Assembly: GCF_001662485.1 (NCBI RefSeq) | Contig: NZ_JMTM01000035.1 | Coordinates: forward strand, 1 to 64,000 | Direction of reading: 5' to 3' | Source of the DNA: Flavobacterium succinicans | Lineage (GTDB): Bacteria; Bacteroidota; Bacteroidia; Flavobacteriales; Flavobacteriaceae | Length of the DNA: 64,000 bases | Shown: one piece after another, positions 1 through 9,512 of the stretch | Layout: every line of letters begins with the position of its first letter | Numbering within the stretch: position 1 is the stretch's first letter | The notes under the pieces: model-generated | The model's input: only the letters and a program-made list of their open reading frames with translations | Told to the model about the DNA's origin: nothing | Database searches by the model: none | Made by a program: the position numbers and the translations under genes

Positions 1-1141
1 TAACTCCATCTGGATTTCTTAATTCAACTTTCAACGTATTGGTAGCACAAAAATATACTGCTCTATCAGTAAAACCTGACCCGCCAGAAACGTCTCTATC
101 GCCTAATATAGTGAATCTATATCGTACAGAACAGTTTGAAAAAACTGTTTCTGTAGCCGCACCTACCGATAAAAAATTATTATCCATACTAACCGTACTT
201 GTTTTGGAAATCGTATTACAGCCCCCATTAAAAGTGGTAGTAATTACATCTCCATTTTTAAGTTGTGGCCCTGAGACAGCAACTGGATCATATTTAAATC
301 GTGCAGAACCTGAAACATAAGTTAACGGATAATCTACTCCTGCTATAGTAATTTTGGCATTTCCTGCCAATTGAAGGTTCGCTAAAGAAGCTGCATTGAC
401 ATTAGATAGATTCACAAATAATCTCACATTATCACAAGATGCAGTGGCGCTTGAACAATCTCTTTCGTAGTTAAATGGTCTAATATCAAAACTCATTGGA
501 CTACTAAGGTTTTGAACCGTAGTAGGGCTTTGGCTAACCGTCACGGCGCAACCCGAGTCGTTGTTAGCTAAATCTCTAACAGAAATATTTACTTGCTCAG
601 CTCCTGGCATGTTAGGAAAAGTATGGCTTCTATTGCTTGTAGTAAATGACTGTGTACCTGTAGAGCTAGTCACCGAATATAAGAAAGGACCAAGTCCGGT
701 ACCGTTTGCAACATTGATCGTTAATGTTCCATTAGGTGTATATCCAGGCGCATTATTTCTACAAGTAGGAGCGGTACTGCTTGTGCTAATATTCATATTA
801 ACATAAGAAGTAGTAAGTACTACAGGATTACTTGAGAATGGAACTGTTGTAAACGCATTTGACAATGCAACTTGATAACTTCCAGCCTGTAAGGCACTAA
901 ATACAACAGCACCTCCTGTCGTAGGAACAGATTGTTGGATAGGAGTACCGCTTGGGAGTCTAATTATTTGGGCTGTCCAACCGCTACAGTTAGTAGATGC
1001 TGGTACATTAACCGTAATGGAACCATTTGAGAAACAAGTTCCATTTGTTGGTGTAACTGTAAAATTTGCTGTATTACATTGCGCTAAACCCCAAAAGGAA
1101 GATAGCAAAGCAAGTACAATATAGACTTTAATATATTTCAT
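1..1141 (-). CDS. Large secreted surface/adhesin-like protein, N-terminal part (cut by window edge)
   Basis: The reading frame is open from an ATG at 1141 to the left edge, giving 380 codons of a longer protein. It starts with a signal peptide (MKYIKVYIVLALLSSFWGLA, cleavage probably after GLAQ). The rest is rich in Thr, Ser, Asn and Val, with spaced Cys residues. It contains phrases typical of the repetitive Ig-like surface proteins of flavobacteria (for example TNGTCFSNGSITVNV near residue 32, TFNGGCNTISK near 310). Such proteins are usually very long, exported by Sec and then by the type IX system through a C-terminal domain, and are adhesins or gliding-related (family knowledge). The C-terminus is outside the window, so neither the sorting domain nor the full size can be confirmed. 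No catalytic motif is seen. The role as an adhesin is an inference. Confidence 0.75.
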   Translation of the reverse strand, partial: MKYIKVYIVLALLSSFWGLAQCNTANFTVTPTNGTCFSNGSITVNVPASTNCSGWTAQIIRLPSGTPIQQSVPTTGGAVVFSALQAGSYQVALSNAFTTVPFSSNPVVLTTSYVNMNISTSSTAPTCRNNAPGYTPNGTLTINVANGTGLGPFLYSVTSSTGTQSFTTSNRSHTFPNMPGAEQVNISVRDLANNDSGCAVTVSQSPTTVQNLSSPMSFDIRPFNYERDCSSATASCDNVRLFVNLSNVNAASLANLQLAGNAKITIAGVDYPLTYVSGSARFKYDPVAVSGPQLKNGDVITTTFNGGCNTISKTSTVSMDNNFLSVGAATETVFSNCSVRYRFTILGDRDVSGGSGFTDRAVYFCATNTLKVELRNPDGV

Positions 1142-2559
1142 TAGTAATAGTAATTTTAGTTCGTAAGTAAAATAGCATTTGGTTATATATTCATAAAAAA
1201 TCAAATTCATTAACAAATTCCTATAAGGATAAAAGAACCCCTCTCCTTTTTCCTTCAGTTCAATAAGAAATACCGGTTTTGTCAAATAAACCAAGTATTT
1301 AAACGTAATCTAATAACTACAAAATATCAAAAAAAATTTACAAAACTAATAGACTATTATTCATACGCCATTGGCGATCAAAATTTTAAGAATAAAATCG
1401 ATAAACTGTATAGTTCTTTCGATTAAATGCAAGTAATCTTCTAAACAGAATGTCCATAACATATCTTTAAAGGCGAAAAACATTTCTAATACAGGATATG
1501 CACTTTATTTCATCAAAAATCACTAATGCTTTAGATCCAGTGTTTAAACTTTTATCTTTGAAAGCAAGAGTGAAAATATATTTGGTTATTTTCTATACTC
1601 CAATTGTCAAAAAACAGACCACTTAGAAAAACAGTGAGCCAAACCAAAATTGTGCATCTAAAATTTAGTGTGATTTTTAAAAATCGTAAGCGAGGGAGTG
1701 AAGATATACGTGCTATGCAAACACTAGCAAAACAAAGAAATTATATTGGCAAATGAGGTTGTTTTTAGAATTACAATGATTAACATTTTTTTATCTAATT
1801 TAGAAATGTTGTTACCCTAAAGCCCAATACAGTTCTTTTTTTTGGAAGAAATTCCAAAAAACGGAATTACGTTTGGTAAATGAATCGCTTCTAATTACAA
1901 ACTTTGAAGCAAATGAAAATAATAATCTTTGAAGAGTTCCTGTAATGATTTTGAAAAGTATTTGTAGTCGCCAAGATGGTTTAAATTATAAGTCACCAAC
2001 CACGAACTTTGCATATACCTTAAACCCCAGAATTTATTTTAGACCTCGCAGCGAAAATGAGTTGTTCAATAAAATCTAGAGCTCACGGACTGTTTCTGGG
2101 GATGTAATATCCTGTACTTTGAATTTAAAAATAGGAGAACCAAGCAAAGCGTATCTTGAACTCCTACTAATTTACTAACTCGTGAAAAAAGATCTTGATT
2201 TTGAAGAAGACATCGAAGATTGTCTTTGAACTAAAAAATAATAGCACAAAAAATAGTGAAGTAATTTAGTTATAGTAGATTTCTAAGGCGATACCTGCGT
2301 TATACATATTCACTCTTTCCAAATTAATAGAAAAGCATTGCAATAAATTGTTGCAACTAAGGATTCTTGTTGGTTTATTTAGCAAGTATTTAATTGAATA
2401 TTGAACGGTCAAATTTTGAAATAACTTGAAAAAACAAAGCTATAATTTCCATAGGAAGAAGGTGTTATTTTTGCTGTATAACTCAAAGCTAATTTGAGAT
2501 ACAAAATTTAACAATAAAAAAAGAGTTTGATATCCTTTGGAGTTAAATTTGGAAATCGC
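1142..2559. other. Gene-poor AT-rich stretch, probably decayed DNA
   Basis: No open frame with protein-like composition was found on either strand; stops are frequent in all frames. On the minus strand a short frame around 2279-2299 reads RRYRLRN, which resembles the end of the LuxR-type helix-turn-helix in flavobacterial triple-tyrosine regulators (usually RYRLRKKL). The stretch may therefore hold the decayed tail of the pseudogene at 2560-3107. This match is short and uncertain. The first part, 1142-1300, is presumably the promoter region of the surface protein gene. Confidence 0.5.
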
Positions 2560-3107
2560 TTACTTAAATTTGAATATTTCTTTTTCTACGGTAGCCACGT
2601 ATATATCGTCATCAATCAAGAAGCCATACGATATCATATCAGGAAAAGATTTTTTTATACTTCCTTTCTCATAAACATAAAGCTGATTGAAGAATTGAAA
2701 ATAAATAGCATCCTTAAGTTTAAACAATTTTCAGGTTGCTTCATTTTCATTCTCAAAAAAAATATTTTTCCCCTTTGTAATTGGAAAATAGAACATCTTA
2801 CCCCCACTCCTTTTACAATGGCCAAATTCTATATACGAACCAGAATAAATTCTATCCCCATCAGAAAAAACAGAACGGATAATCGTCTTGTTGGACAAAA
2901 AGTATTTCTCCCAAACAACGCCGTTGTAACGCAATAGGTAATGATTGTTAGCAAAGTACATGGCTTTATCTTGACCCTGCACTACACTCCAAACTTCGTT
3001 ATCGCCTTTGCAACTTGATTTATCATAATTTTCAACGAAAGCAAGTAATTCTTGCGATTGACAAAATAAACTTAACAGTAATAAAAAAAGGAAAAGTACT
3101 TTTTCAA
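2560..3107 (-). pseudogene. Broken two-component-type propeller/triple-tyrosine regulator
   Basis: Read on the minus strand from a TTG at 3107 (no ATG is present), the frame gives a signal peptide (KKYFSFFLLLLSLFCQSQ). It continues with VENYDKSSCKGDNEVWSVVQ, MYFANNHYLLRYNGVVWE and SDGDRIYSGSYIEFG. This is the N-terminal beta-propeller pattern of flavobacterial periplasmic-sensing LuxR regulators with a Y_Y_Y domain, normally about 900 residues long. The frame is interrupted by TGA at 2731-2733, where the family has Trp (TGG). It resumes in the same frame as KLFKLKDAIYFQFFNQLYVY and IDDDIYVATVEKEIFKFK, then stops again at 2560. The missing start codon, the internal nonsense codon and the missing remainder make it a pseudogene. 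A fragment from 2982 to 2731 could be mistaken for a small gene of 83 codons. Confidence 0.75.
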
Positions 3108-3143
3108 AATAGTGATTTTATCCTCGAATTTAATAGGTTTTTA

Positions 3144-3176
3144 ACAAAAAAGCTTCTGAATTCAGAAGCTTTTTTA
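3144..3176. terminator. Palindromic hairpin with A/T tracts, bidirectional terminator
   Basis: An inverted repeat AGCTTCTGAA/TTCAGAAGCT is flanked by an A run on one side and a T run on the other. It sits 80 bases past the stop of the minus-strand porin gene and just upstream of the pseudogene, so it most likely ends porin/acetate operon transcripts. Confidence 0.7.
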
Positions 3177-3256
3177 ATAAAATAGAATTGCAAAATTTAT
3201 TCTTGCTTATTTAGCAAGGCTGCTATAATCTTTAAATCACAGTTAGCAAGCTACAA

Positions 3257-4507
3257 TTAAATCCCAATTTCAACCTGAAAACGAACGTACCAATTATTTT
3301 TAGAGGTTCCATCATAATACTTCAAGGTATCATAATTGATTTCGCCTTGTAATTTAAAGGTATGTTGCCAAAAATACTTGGTAACACCTAAGCTCACCTC
3401 TTTTGTATTTGGAGTTAATAATTTAATATCATCACCCACTTTTTGAGTAGAATACCTTCCGATAATTTCATAATTAGTCGGGAAACAATAACTCAATTGA
3501 TAATCGAAACCGTGCCCTACAAATACATATCGTTTTTGGGCTAGATCTTTTGGATTGTAAGTAATCGCGTTTTCTGGTGTTGATCTAGACATATAACTAC
3601 TCATTGCTGCCCATCCGTTATACTTAAACATCATATCCAGCAAAATGGAGTTCATTGTTCTTTTTTCATATAAATCACTGCCTAATTGTCCTTGTGTCCT
3701 TTGGGCATTCTTATTATGCTGATACGCTCCAGATAACAGCAATTTTGGTTTCTTTTCTCTTAAAATATCACCCTCAAAAGTGGTTCCGTCTTTGGAAAAT
3801 GACCCAAAAGGAAATAATTCTACTTTACCTGTAAATGCCACGCCTTGATCTACTTTATTAGTTACATTTCTACCTTCTCCTGTACTAATGGCCCCTTTTA
3901 AATTATAAGAAAACGTATTTTCATGCTCATGAATGTTATGAACTTGAAACCCAAAATCACGATCTAAAGTAAACTTGGCATTATTGATGGTTCTATCTGT
4001 TAGTTGCAAAGCTCCTGATGAATTCACACGTTGTCTATTGCCTGGTAATTTAGTCTGTCCAAAACTGAAATTCCAATTTTTATTAGGTCTATAAATTAAA
4101 ACTGCATCTCTAATAACATTCAAATTTTCTCCTTCGACAATCTCTCCTACATCACCAGGTGCAAACGACAATTGTATAGCATACAAAATTTTCGGAGAAC
4201 CCACATACCCGTCTAATCGCAAACGCAATCTTTTTATTTGCGCATCATACCCACTTACACCGTCCTCATTATCCATATAACTCACCCGATTTTGCATTCT
4301 AAACCTAATATTCAATTGATACAAGCTATCGGGCGACGTAATACCAATTCCTTTTCCGAAACTATAATAAGGAAGCGTTGATAACTTCAAGTCATTATCT
4401 CCTTTAGGTTTTATAGGGGTTTCTTGGCCAAAAACAGTAAAACAAGTCAAGAAAACAAGAAACGAAAAAAATGATTTCAATGGATTTTTTTTTAAATAAA
4501 TAAACAA
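3257..4507 (-). CDS. Outer-membrane porin, phosphate-selective porin O/P family
   Basis: The 416-residue product has an N-terminal signal sequence (hydrophobic segment FFSFLVFLTCFTVFG then QETP). It is followed by a series of alternating amphipathic strands ending in an aromatic/hydrophobic C-terminal strand (WYVRFQVEIGI), as expected of an outer-membrane beta-barrel. Segments such as LNIRFRMQNRVSY, KRLRLRLDGYVGSPKILYAIQLSF and NWNFSFGQTKLPGNRQRVNSS match the Bacteroidota branch of the porin O/P (OprP-like) family as I recall it. It probably forms a diffusion channel in the outer membrane; the substrate cannot be told from sequence, and phosphate specificity should not be assumed. It follows ackA by 69 bases on the same strand and may share its transcript. 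The first ATG is used; a signal peptide follows directly. Confidence 0.8.
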   Translation of the reverse strand: MFIYLKKNPLKSFFSFLVFLTCFTVFGQETPIKPKGDNDLKLSTLPYYSFGKGIGITSPDSLYQLNIRFRMQNRVSYMDNEDGVSGYDAQIKRLRLRLDGYVGSPKILYAIQLSFAPGDVGEIVEGENLNVIRDAVLIYRPNKNWNFSFGQTKLPGNRQRVNSSGALQLTDRTINNAKFTLDRDFGFQVHNIHEHENTFSYNLKGAISTGEGRNVTNKVDQGVAFTGKVELFPFGSFSKDGTTFEGDILREKKPKLLLSGAYQHNKNAQRTQGQLGSDLYEKRTMNSILLDMMFKYNGWAAMSSYMSRSTPENAITYNPKDLAQKRYVFVGHGFDYQLSYCFPTNYEIIGRYSTQKVGDDIKLLTPNTKEVSLGVTKYFWQHTFKLQGEINYDTLKYYDGTSKNNWYVRFQVEIGI

Positions 4508-4576
4508 CAGTTCTTACATTCGGAGCGCAAATATACTTTTTAAAATTAAAAATACATCTTCTATCTTTGAGATAAT

Positions 4577-5773
4577 TTAGCGTAATAAATCAAACACTTG
4601 ATTGGCAATCTCTACTTCCTCATTGGTTGGAACCACCAATATTTTTGTTTTAGCACTTGGTGTATTTATTTCTCTGATTTCTTTGGATCGGATACTGTTT
4701 TGTTCTTGATCCAATTCAAGACCAAAATACTCCATATCAGCACAAACTAATCGACGAATATAATCTGAATTCTCTCCAATTCCAGCTGTAAAAACAATAG
4801 CGTCCAAACCATTCAAAACAGTGGCATACGAGCCAATGAATTTTTTAATTCGATACGCGTTCATTGCTAGTGCCAATTGACATTCCTTATTACCAGCCTC
4901 TGCATTACTTTCTATATCTCTCAAATCGCTGTAGCCTGTCAAACCTAGCATTCCGCTTTGTTTTTGCAACAAAGCATTCACTTCGTCTGTAGAATAACCC
5001 AAAGATTTCACCATATAAAAAATCACCGATGGATCCACATCACCGCTACGAGTTCCCATAATCAATCCGTTCATCGGTCCAAAACCAAGCGTGTGATCTA
5101 TACTTTTTCCGTCTTTTACAGCCGTCATGCTACAACCATTTCCTAAATGAATAGTAACAATTTTATCAGCTTTATGCTTAGCCGTTTGCGTTAAATACTG
5201 AATCGCCTTTTCAGAAACGTATTTGTGACTGGTGCCGTGAAATCCGTAAGCACGTATTTTATTTTCGGACAATAAGTAATTTGGAATGGCATATTTGTAG
5301 GCTTCAACGGGCATCGTTTGATGAAAAGCCGTATCAAAAACCGCTACTTGTTTGGCCGACTCAAAAATTTGTTCAGCCACAATAATTCCCTCCAAATTAG
5401 CAGGATTGTGCAAAGGAGCCAATTCAAAAAGCTGACGAATTTGATCCTTAACCTCAGTTGTAATTTCAACCGTATTCGAAAAAGAACTTCCTCCGTGCAC
5501 CACTCTATGACCCACCGCTTTAATTTCTGAAGTAGACTGAATCACCCCAACTTTTTCATCCATCAACAACTGCGCAATTTTTTGCAACCCCACTTTATGA
5601 TTGGCTATTGGCAATGATTCCACAATTTTATTTGTTATTGTGGTGTAGGTCAAATTAGAAGTATCCAACCCAATTCGGTCAATCATCCCACTACAAATCA
5701 CCTTTTGTTCTGGCATTTCAATCAATTGATACTTTATCGATGAACTTCCTGAATTTATAATTACAATTTTCAT
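4577..5773 (-). CDS. ackA: Acetate kinase
   Basis: Acetate kinase converts acetyl phosphate plus ADP to acetate plus ATP, and the reverse, in the cytoplasm. The 398-residue product starts at ATG 5773 with the conserved MKIVIINSGSSSIKY phosphate-binding start of the ASKHA fold. It carries VGHRVVHGG, VFDTAFHQTMP, YGFHGTSHKYV, HLGNGCSM and FTAGIGENS, all signatures of AckA. An in-frame extension upstream to 5923 exists, but its 50 residues are not family-like, so the ATG at 5773 is preferred. It lies 194 bases downstream of pta on the same strand, the classical pta-ackA arrangement for acetate overflow or acetate use. Confidence 0.96.
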   Translation of the reverse strand: MKIVIINSGSSSIKYQLIEMPEQKVICSGMIDRIGLDTSNLTYTTITNKIVESLPIANHKVGLQKIAQLLMDEKVGVIQSTSEIKAVGHRVVHGGSSFSNTVEITTEVKDQIRQLFELAPLHNPANLEGIIVAEQIFESAKQVAVFDTAFHQTMPVEAYKYAIPNYLLSENKIRAYGFHGTSHKYVSEKAIQYLTQTAKHKADKIVTIHLGNGCSMTAVKDGKSIDHTLGFGPMNGLIMGTRSGDVDPSVIFYMVKSLGYSTDEVNALLQKQSGMLGLTGYSDLRDIESNAEAGNKECQLALAMNAYRIKKFIGSYATVLNGLDAIVFTAGIGENSDYIRRLVCADMEYFGLELDQEQNSIRSKEIREINTPSAKTKILVVPTNEEVEIANQVFDLLR

Positions 5774-5967
5774 ATATGTAAATTTTATTATTTTGTTTGG
5801 CTTACAACCAAGCCTATTTATTTCATTTTTTGAAGCGGCAAAAATACGCTTTCTTGTAGTCAAAGTCCCGTCATCCATTGCAATCTTTTGCCTCGAAAAA
5901 AATCGATGCAAAAGGATTTTCATTCCTACCGGGGCTAAAAGGCAACAACTTACCTTTTGGTAAACAT

Positions 5968-8061
5968 TTACAATCCTTGTGCTTGTATGGCTGTAATTAC
6001 CACCGTATTGATGATATCATCTACCGTACAACCTCTACTCAAATCGTTTACCGGTTTGTTCAATCCTTGCAACATTGGACCAATCGCCAAGGCTCCAGTT
6101 TCTCTTTGCACCGCTTTATAGGTGTTATTTCCTGTATTCAAATCTGGGAAAATCAAGACACTTGCTTGTCCTGCAACTTGTGAATCTGGCATTTTACTTT
6201 TACCCACACTCATATCTACCGCAGCGTCATACTGAATTGGTCCTTCAATTTTAATATCAGGACGTTTGGCTTTTACAATTTCGGTAGCCGCTCTCACTTT
6301 CTCCACTTCATCCCCTTTACCAGAAGTTCCAGAAGAATAGGACAACATCGCCACTTTAGGATCTATTCCAAATGCCAAACTCGAATCCGCTGATGAAATA
6401 GCAATTTCTGCCAATTGCTCTGCGGTTGGATTTGGATTAATCGCGCAATCCCCAAAAACAGAAACTCTATCTTCTAAACACATAAAGAATACAGACGAAA
6501 CCACAGATGAATTAGGTTTGGTTTTTATAAACTGAAGCGCTGGCAAAATCGTGTGCTGGGTGGTATGCGCCGCTCCCGAAACCATTCCGTCAGCATGTCC
6601 CTTGTACACCATCATCGTTCCAAAATATGACACATCTTCCATTAAATCCCTTGCCATTGTAATCGAAACATTTTTTGCTTTTCTCAGTTCAAAATAAGTG
6701 TTTACATAATCCTCATAATGCTCTGATTCTTTTGGATTTACAATAGCAACTTTATCAAAATCAAAGTCTAAACCAAGTTCTAGCACTTTGCTTTCTATTT
6801 GTTTTTTATTTCCAATGATGGTAATATCGACTACATCGATTAGTTGCAAACGCGAAGCCGCTATCAAAATTCGGTCATCATTACCTTCTGGCAACACGAT
6901 ATGTTTGCGGTGTTTTTTAGCTCGTTTTACCAAATTGTATTGGAACATTTTTGGGGTAATTCCATCTGATTCAAAAGTGGTAAACTTTTCTGCCAAAGCA
7001 TCGATATCTACATATTTTTCAAAAGTTGCAATCGAAGTTTCGATCTTCTGCGTATTATTAGCATAAATTTTCGACTTAATCGCACCTATTTGATTCGAAA
7101 TATTATAAGTTCCTGCTTCAACGGTTAATATTGGTACCACAGACGAAAGTCCTTCAATCAATTTCAGAATACTTACTTCAGGCATAATATTTCCTGTCAA
7201 AACAATGCCCGAAACCGAAGGATAATTAGCCGATTCATTGGCTTGTAATGCCCCCAAAATAATATCTGCTCGGTCTCCAGGAGTTATAATCAAAGCGTTT
7301 TCTTTAAGATGCAATAAATAATTATGCAATTGCATCGCACCAATACTGTAGCTTCCGGTTTGATTGTTCAAATATTCGTGACCAAATAACACCTTGGCTC
7401 CTATTTCGTTCACAATCTCTTGAACTGTTGGGTTGTTCAAACTTGAAATTAGTGGAATGGTGTTGATTAAAACAGAACTTGGTAAATTCTTTTTCAAATC
7501 ATTCGTTACCAGCTCTATGTTTTGAGGCTGTACTTTATTGGCTATTACCGAAATCACTTCTACATCTTTTACCTTGAAAGTATCGTAAGCCAAATACAGA
7601 CTGTCTACCAATTCGTCGAGTGTTTTACCAATTCCTGAACCAATAATTATGGTTGGGATTCCTAAATTTTTTGCGATAAGAACATTAATTCCCATTTCAA
7701 TAGCTGTTCCTTCACCAATAAAACTAGTGCCTTCAACCAAAACAAAATCGAACTTTTCTTCTAAAAGCTTGAATTTCTCAATAATTACATCCAGCACTTC
7801 CCCAATCTTTCCTTTGTTCTTTTTCTTAATTAATTTGCTCTTGGTAAAAGCATACGCCTCCTCGAATTTCATATCCAATCCAAAATGAGAAATAACGGTT
7901 TCGATATGATTATCAAATTGTCCTTCTTTAAAATCCTCGATAATGGGTCTAAAATATCCTACTTTGGCAGTTTTACCTATTAACAACTGCATTAATCCTA
8001 AACTGATAATCGACTTACCACAATTTTGCTCACTAGTGGCTATGTATATTGCTTTATTCAT
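5968..8061 (-). CDS. pta: Phosphate acetyltransferase (long form)
   Basis: Pta interconverts acetyl-CoA plus phosphate and acetyl phosphate plus CoA, feeding AckA just downstream. The 697-residue protein is the long three-part form. It has an N-terminal P-loop-like dethiobiotin-synthetase-type domain (MNKAIYIATSEQNCGKS, residues 1-200) and a central DRTGG domain (about 215-330, with ITPGDRADIILGALQ). The catalytic PTA domain runs from about residue 370 to the end, with KHIVLPEGNDDRILIAA, YFGTMMVYKGHADGMVSGA, SYSSGTSGKGDEVEKV and GPIQYDAAVD. The length and order agree with E. coli-type Pta, in which the N-terminal part is regulatory. It is intact, and pta and ackA are probably cotranscribed. 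Confidence 0.95.
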   Translation of the reverse strand: MNKAIYIATSEQNCGKSIISLGLMQLLIGKTAKVGYFRPIIEDFKEGQFDNHIETVISHFGLDMKFEEAYAFTKSKLIKKKNKGKIGEVLDVIIEKFKLLEEKFDFVLVEGTSFIGEGTAIEMGINVLIAKNLGIPTIIIGSGIGKTLDELVDSLYLAYDTFKVKDVEVISVIANKVQPQNIELVTNDLKKNLPSSVLINTIPLISSLNNPTVQEIVNEIGAKVLFGHEYLNNQTGSYSIGAMQLHNYLLHLKENALIITPGDRADIILGALQANESANYPSVSGIVLTGNIMPEVSILKLIEGLSSVVPILTVEAGTYNISNQIGAIKSKIYANNTQKIETSIATFEKYVDIDALAEKFTTFESDGITPKMFQYNLVKRAKKHRKHIVLPEGNDDRILIAASRLQLIDVVDITIIGNKKQIESKVLELGLDFDFDKVAIVNPKESEHYEDYVNTYFELRKAKNVSITMARDLMEDVSYFGTMMVYKGHADGMVSGAAHTTQHTILPALQFIKTKPNSSVVSSVFFMCLEDRVSVFGDCAINPNPTAEQLAEIAISSADSSLAFGIDPKVAMLSYSSGTSGKGDEVEKVRAATEIVKAKRPDIKIEGPIQYDAAVDMSVGKSKMPDSQVAGQASVLIFPDLNTGNNTYKAVQRETGALAIGPMLQGLNKPVNDLSRGCTVDDIINTVVITAIQAQGL

Positions 8062-8108
8062 TGTAACTAATTTTAATCATTTTCTTATTTTATATTTCTC
8101 TATAAATT

Positions 8109-9188
8109 CTAAAACCAACGTCTTTTTTTAAAGTAGACGACCATCGCAATTCCTATCGCTAACATCAATAATAGCACATAGAAATAACCATTTTGATAAT
8201 GCAATTCAGGCATGTTCGCAAAATTCATCCCATAAACACCTACTATAAAGGTCAGTGGAATAAAAATGGCCGACACTATAGTTAGCGTTTTCATAATCTC
8301 ATTCATTTTGTGGGATTGCGTCGTAAAAAAGAAATTAGAAGCACTTTCTAATAGCCCCATATCCGAATCAATTTGCTCCAAAAGTTCTAATGTTTTTTGG
8401 TGCAAACGAGCAAAAAACACAAAACTATCGGATTGCATGACATTAAAAGTATTATCGTCTTTTATACTTTTTATATCATACAATGAATCCCGGAGTGGCA
8501 AAATGGCTCGTTTTAAAAAATTAAAATTATCCCTATGTTTTTCGATTTGTTCCAAAATTATGGGGTTCGAACTAGTTTTAGATAAAATCATAATTTCTTC
8601 CAAACGATCTTCTTCATTCTCAATGGTGATGTAGAAATTTTCCATTACAGCATCGAGTAAGGTGTACAAAAGATAATCGTTTTTTTTGGTTCGCAAAATA
8701 ACCGAATTCTGTCGAATACGATCTCTAATATGGGAAAAGAAGTCCGATCGTTTTTCTTGAAACGAAATCAACAACCCATCCTTTAGCAAAAAACTAATTT
8801 GCTCTACACTTAAGTTGTCTGAATGCTCGGTTGGCAATATCGATTTAATATTAAAAAACAAACGATCGTGTGTTTCTTCTAGTTTGGTCCTTCGAGAAGT
8901 ATTCAACACATCAGACAATACATAATTATCAATAGAAAAATGAGTACCTATAGCTTTAATCAATTCTAGATTGTTTAATCCATGAATATTCAACCAATTG
9001 TTTTTAGTAAAATCTACTAATCTGTTCAAATCATTTATTTCAAAATCTGCATATTCAGAAAATCCAACCGAATCATAAACAAAGAGTTGCATTTCGGACA
9101 CTTTATTTTTATGAATTCCCGTATATTCTAGTCCGTTTGGCTGAACTTTTCTTCCTTTGCGGTATTTTATTTTTCTCATGAATTGCAT
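8109..9188 (-). CDS. corA: CorA-family magnesium/divalent cation transporter
   Basis: The 359-residue product has the CorA layout: a long soluble N-terminal funnel domain and long helices (about residues 130-285). Two C-terminal membrane helices follow, the first ending in the invariant YGMNFANMPE loop (GMN selectivity motif) and the second (FYVLLLMLAIGIAMVVYF) followed by a basic tail KKRRWF. CorA forms a pentameric inner-membrane channel for Mg2+, sometimes Co2+ or Ni2+ (family knowledge). It lies 47 bases upstream of pta on the same strand, so it may head a corA-pta-ackA-porin transcript. A second ATG three codons in (9179) is an equally plausible start. Confidence 0.9.
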   Translation of the reverse strand: MQFMRKIKYRKGRKVQPNGLEYTGIHKNKVSEMQLFVYDSVGFSEYADFEINDLNRLVDFTKNNWLNIHGLNNLELIKAIGTHFSIDNYVLSDVLNTSRRTKLEETHDRLFFNIKSILPTEHSDNLSVEQISFLLKDGLLISFQEKRSDFFSHIRDRIRQNSVILRTKKNDYLLYTLLDAVMENFYITIENEEDRLEEIMILSKTSSNPIILEQIEKHRDNFNFLKRAILPLRDSLYDIKSIKDDNTFNVMQSDSFVFFARLHQKTLELLEQIDSDMGLLESASNFFFTTQSHKMNEIMKTLTIVSAIFIPLTFIVGVYGMNFANMPELHYQNGYFYVLLLMLAIGIAMVVYFKKRRWF

Positions 9189-9512
9189 TTATATAGTAAT
9201 ATTACGAAAAATAAATTAATATTTATTTGATATCAAGAGATTTACCCCCTACAAATTCAAAATTGATCGCCCTCTTTACTCCTTATTTTTTTTGGCAAAA
9301 ATAAATTAAAAAAAGAGGATAGCTTATGAGAAAAATCATGTTTTTTCACCAACCTGTAGCTGTCGCGAATAATTGTTAATTTTTAAATTTTAACTTACAA
9401 AAATGCGCTTTTTTTGTTTTTTTTTAATAGGTTTGAAGCTAGAAAACTATTTAATTATAGATTTTTCAAAAATACAATATCAATCTATTACCACTAAAAA
9501 ATTCAAATCAAC
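9189..9512. promoter_or_regulatory. Divergent promoter region between corA and the metalloprotease gene
   Basis: This 324-base stretch between divergent genes holds no open frame of note. It is very AT-rich with long T runs. A TAGGTTTG sequence at 9428-9435 fits the flavobacterial -7 consensus TAnnTTTG for the plus-strand gene, but no TTG stands at the expected distance upstream, so the promoter call is tentative. Confidence 0.35.

Noticed and set aside
561..806. Plus-strand frames at 39-320 and 561-806
   Set aside because: Both are antisense to the secreted surface-protein gene, which has a signal peptide and continuous frame of 380 codons.
2527..2937. Open frame of 136 codons on the plus strand
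   Set aside because: It runs antisense to the regulator pseudogene, whose protein similarity is on the minus strand; composition is Ile/Lys/Phe-rich noise.
5774..5923. Upstream in-frame extension of acetate kinase
   Set aside because: The 50 added residues do not resemble the family; the conserved start IVIINSGSSSIKY follows directly after the ATG at 5773.
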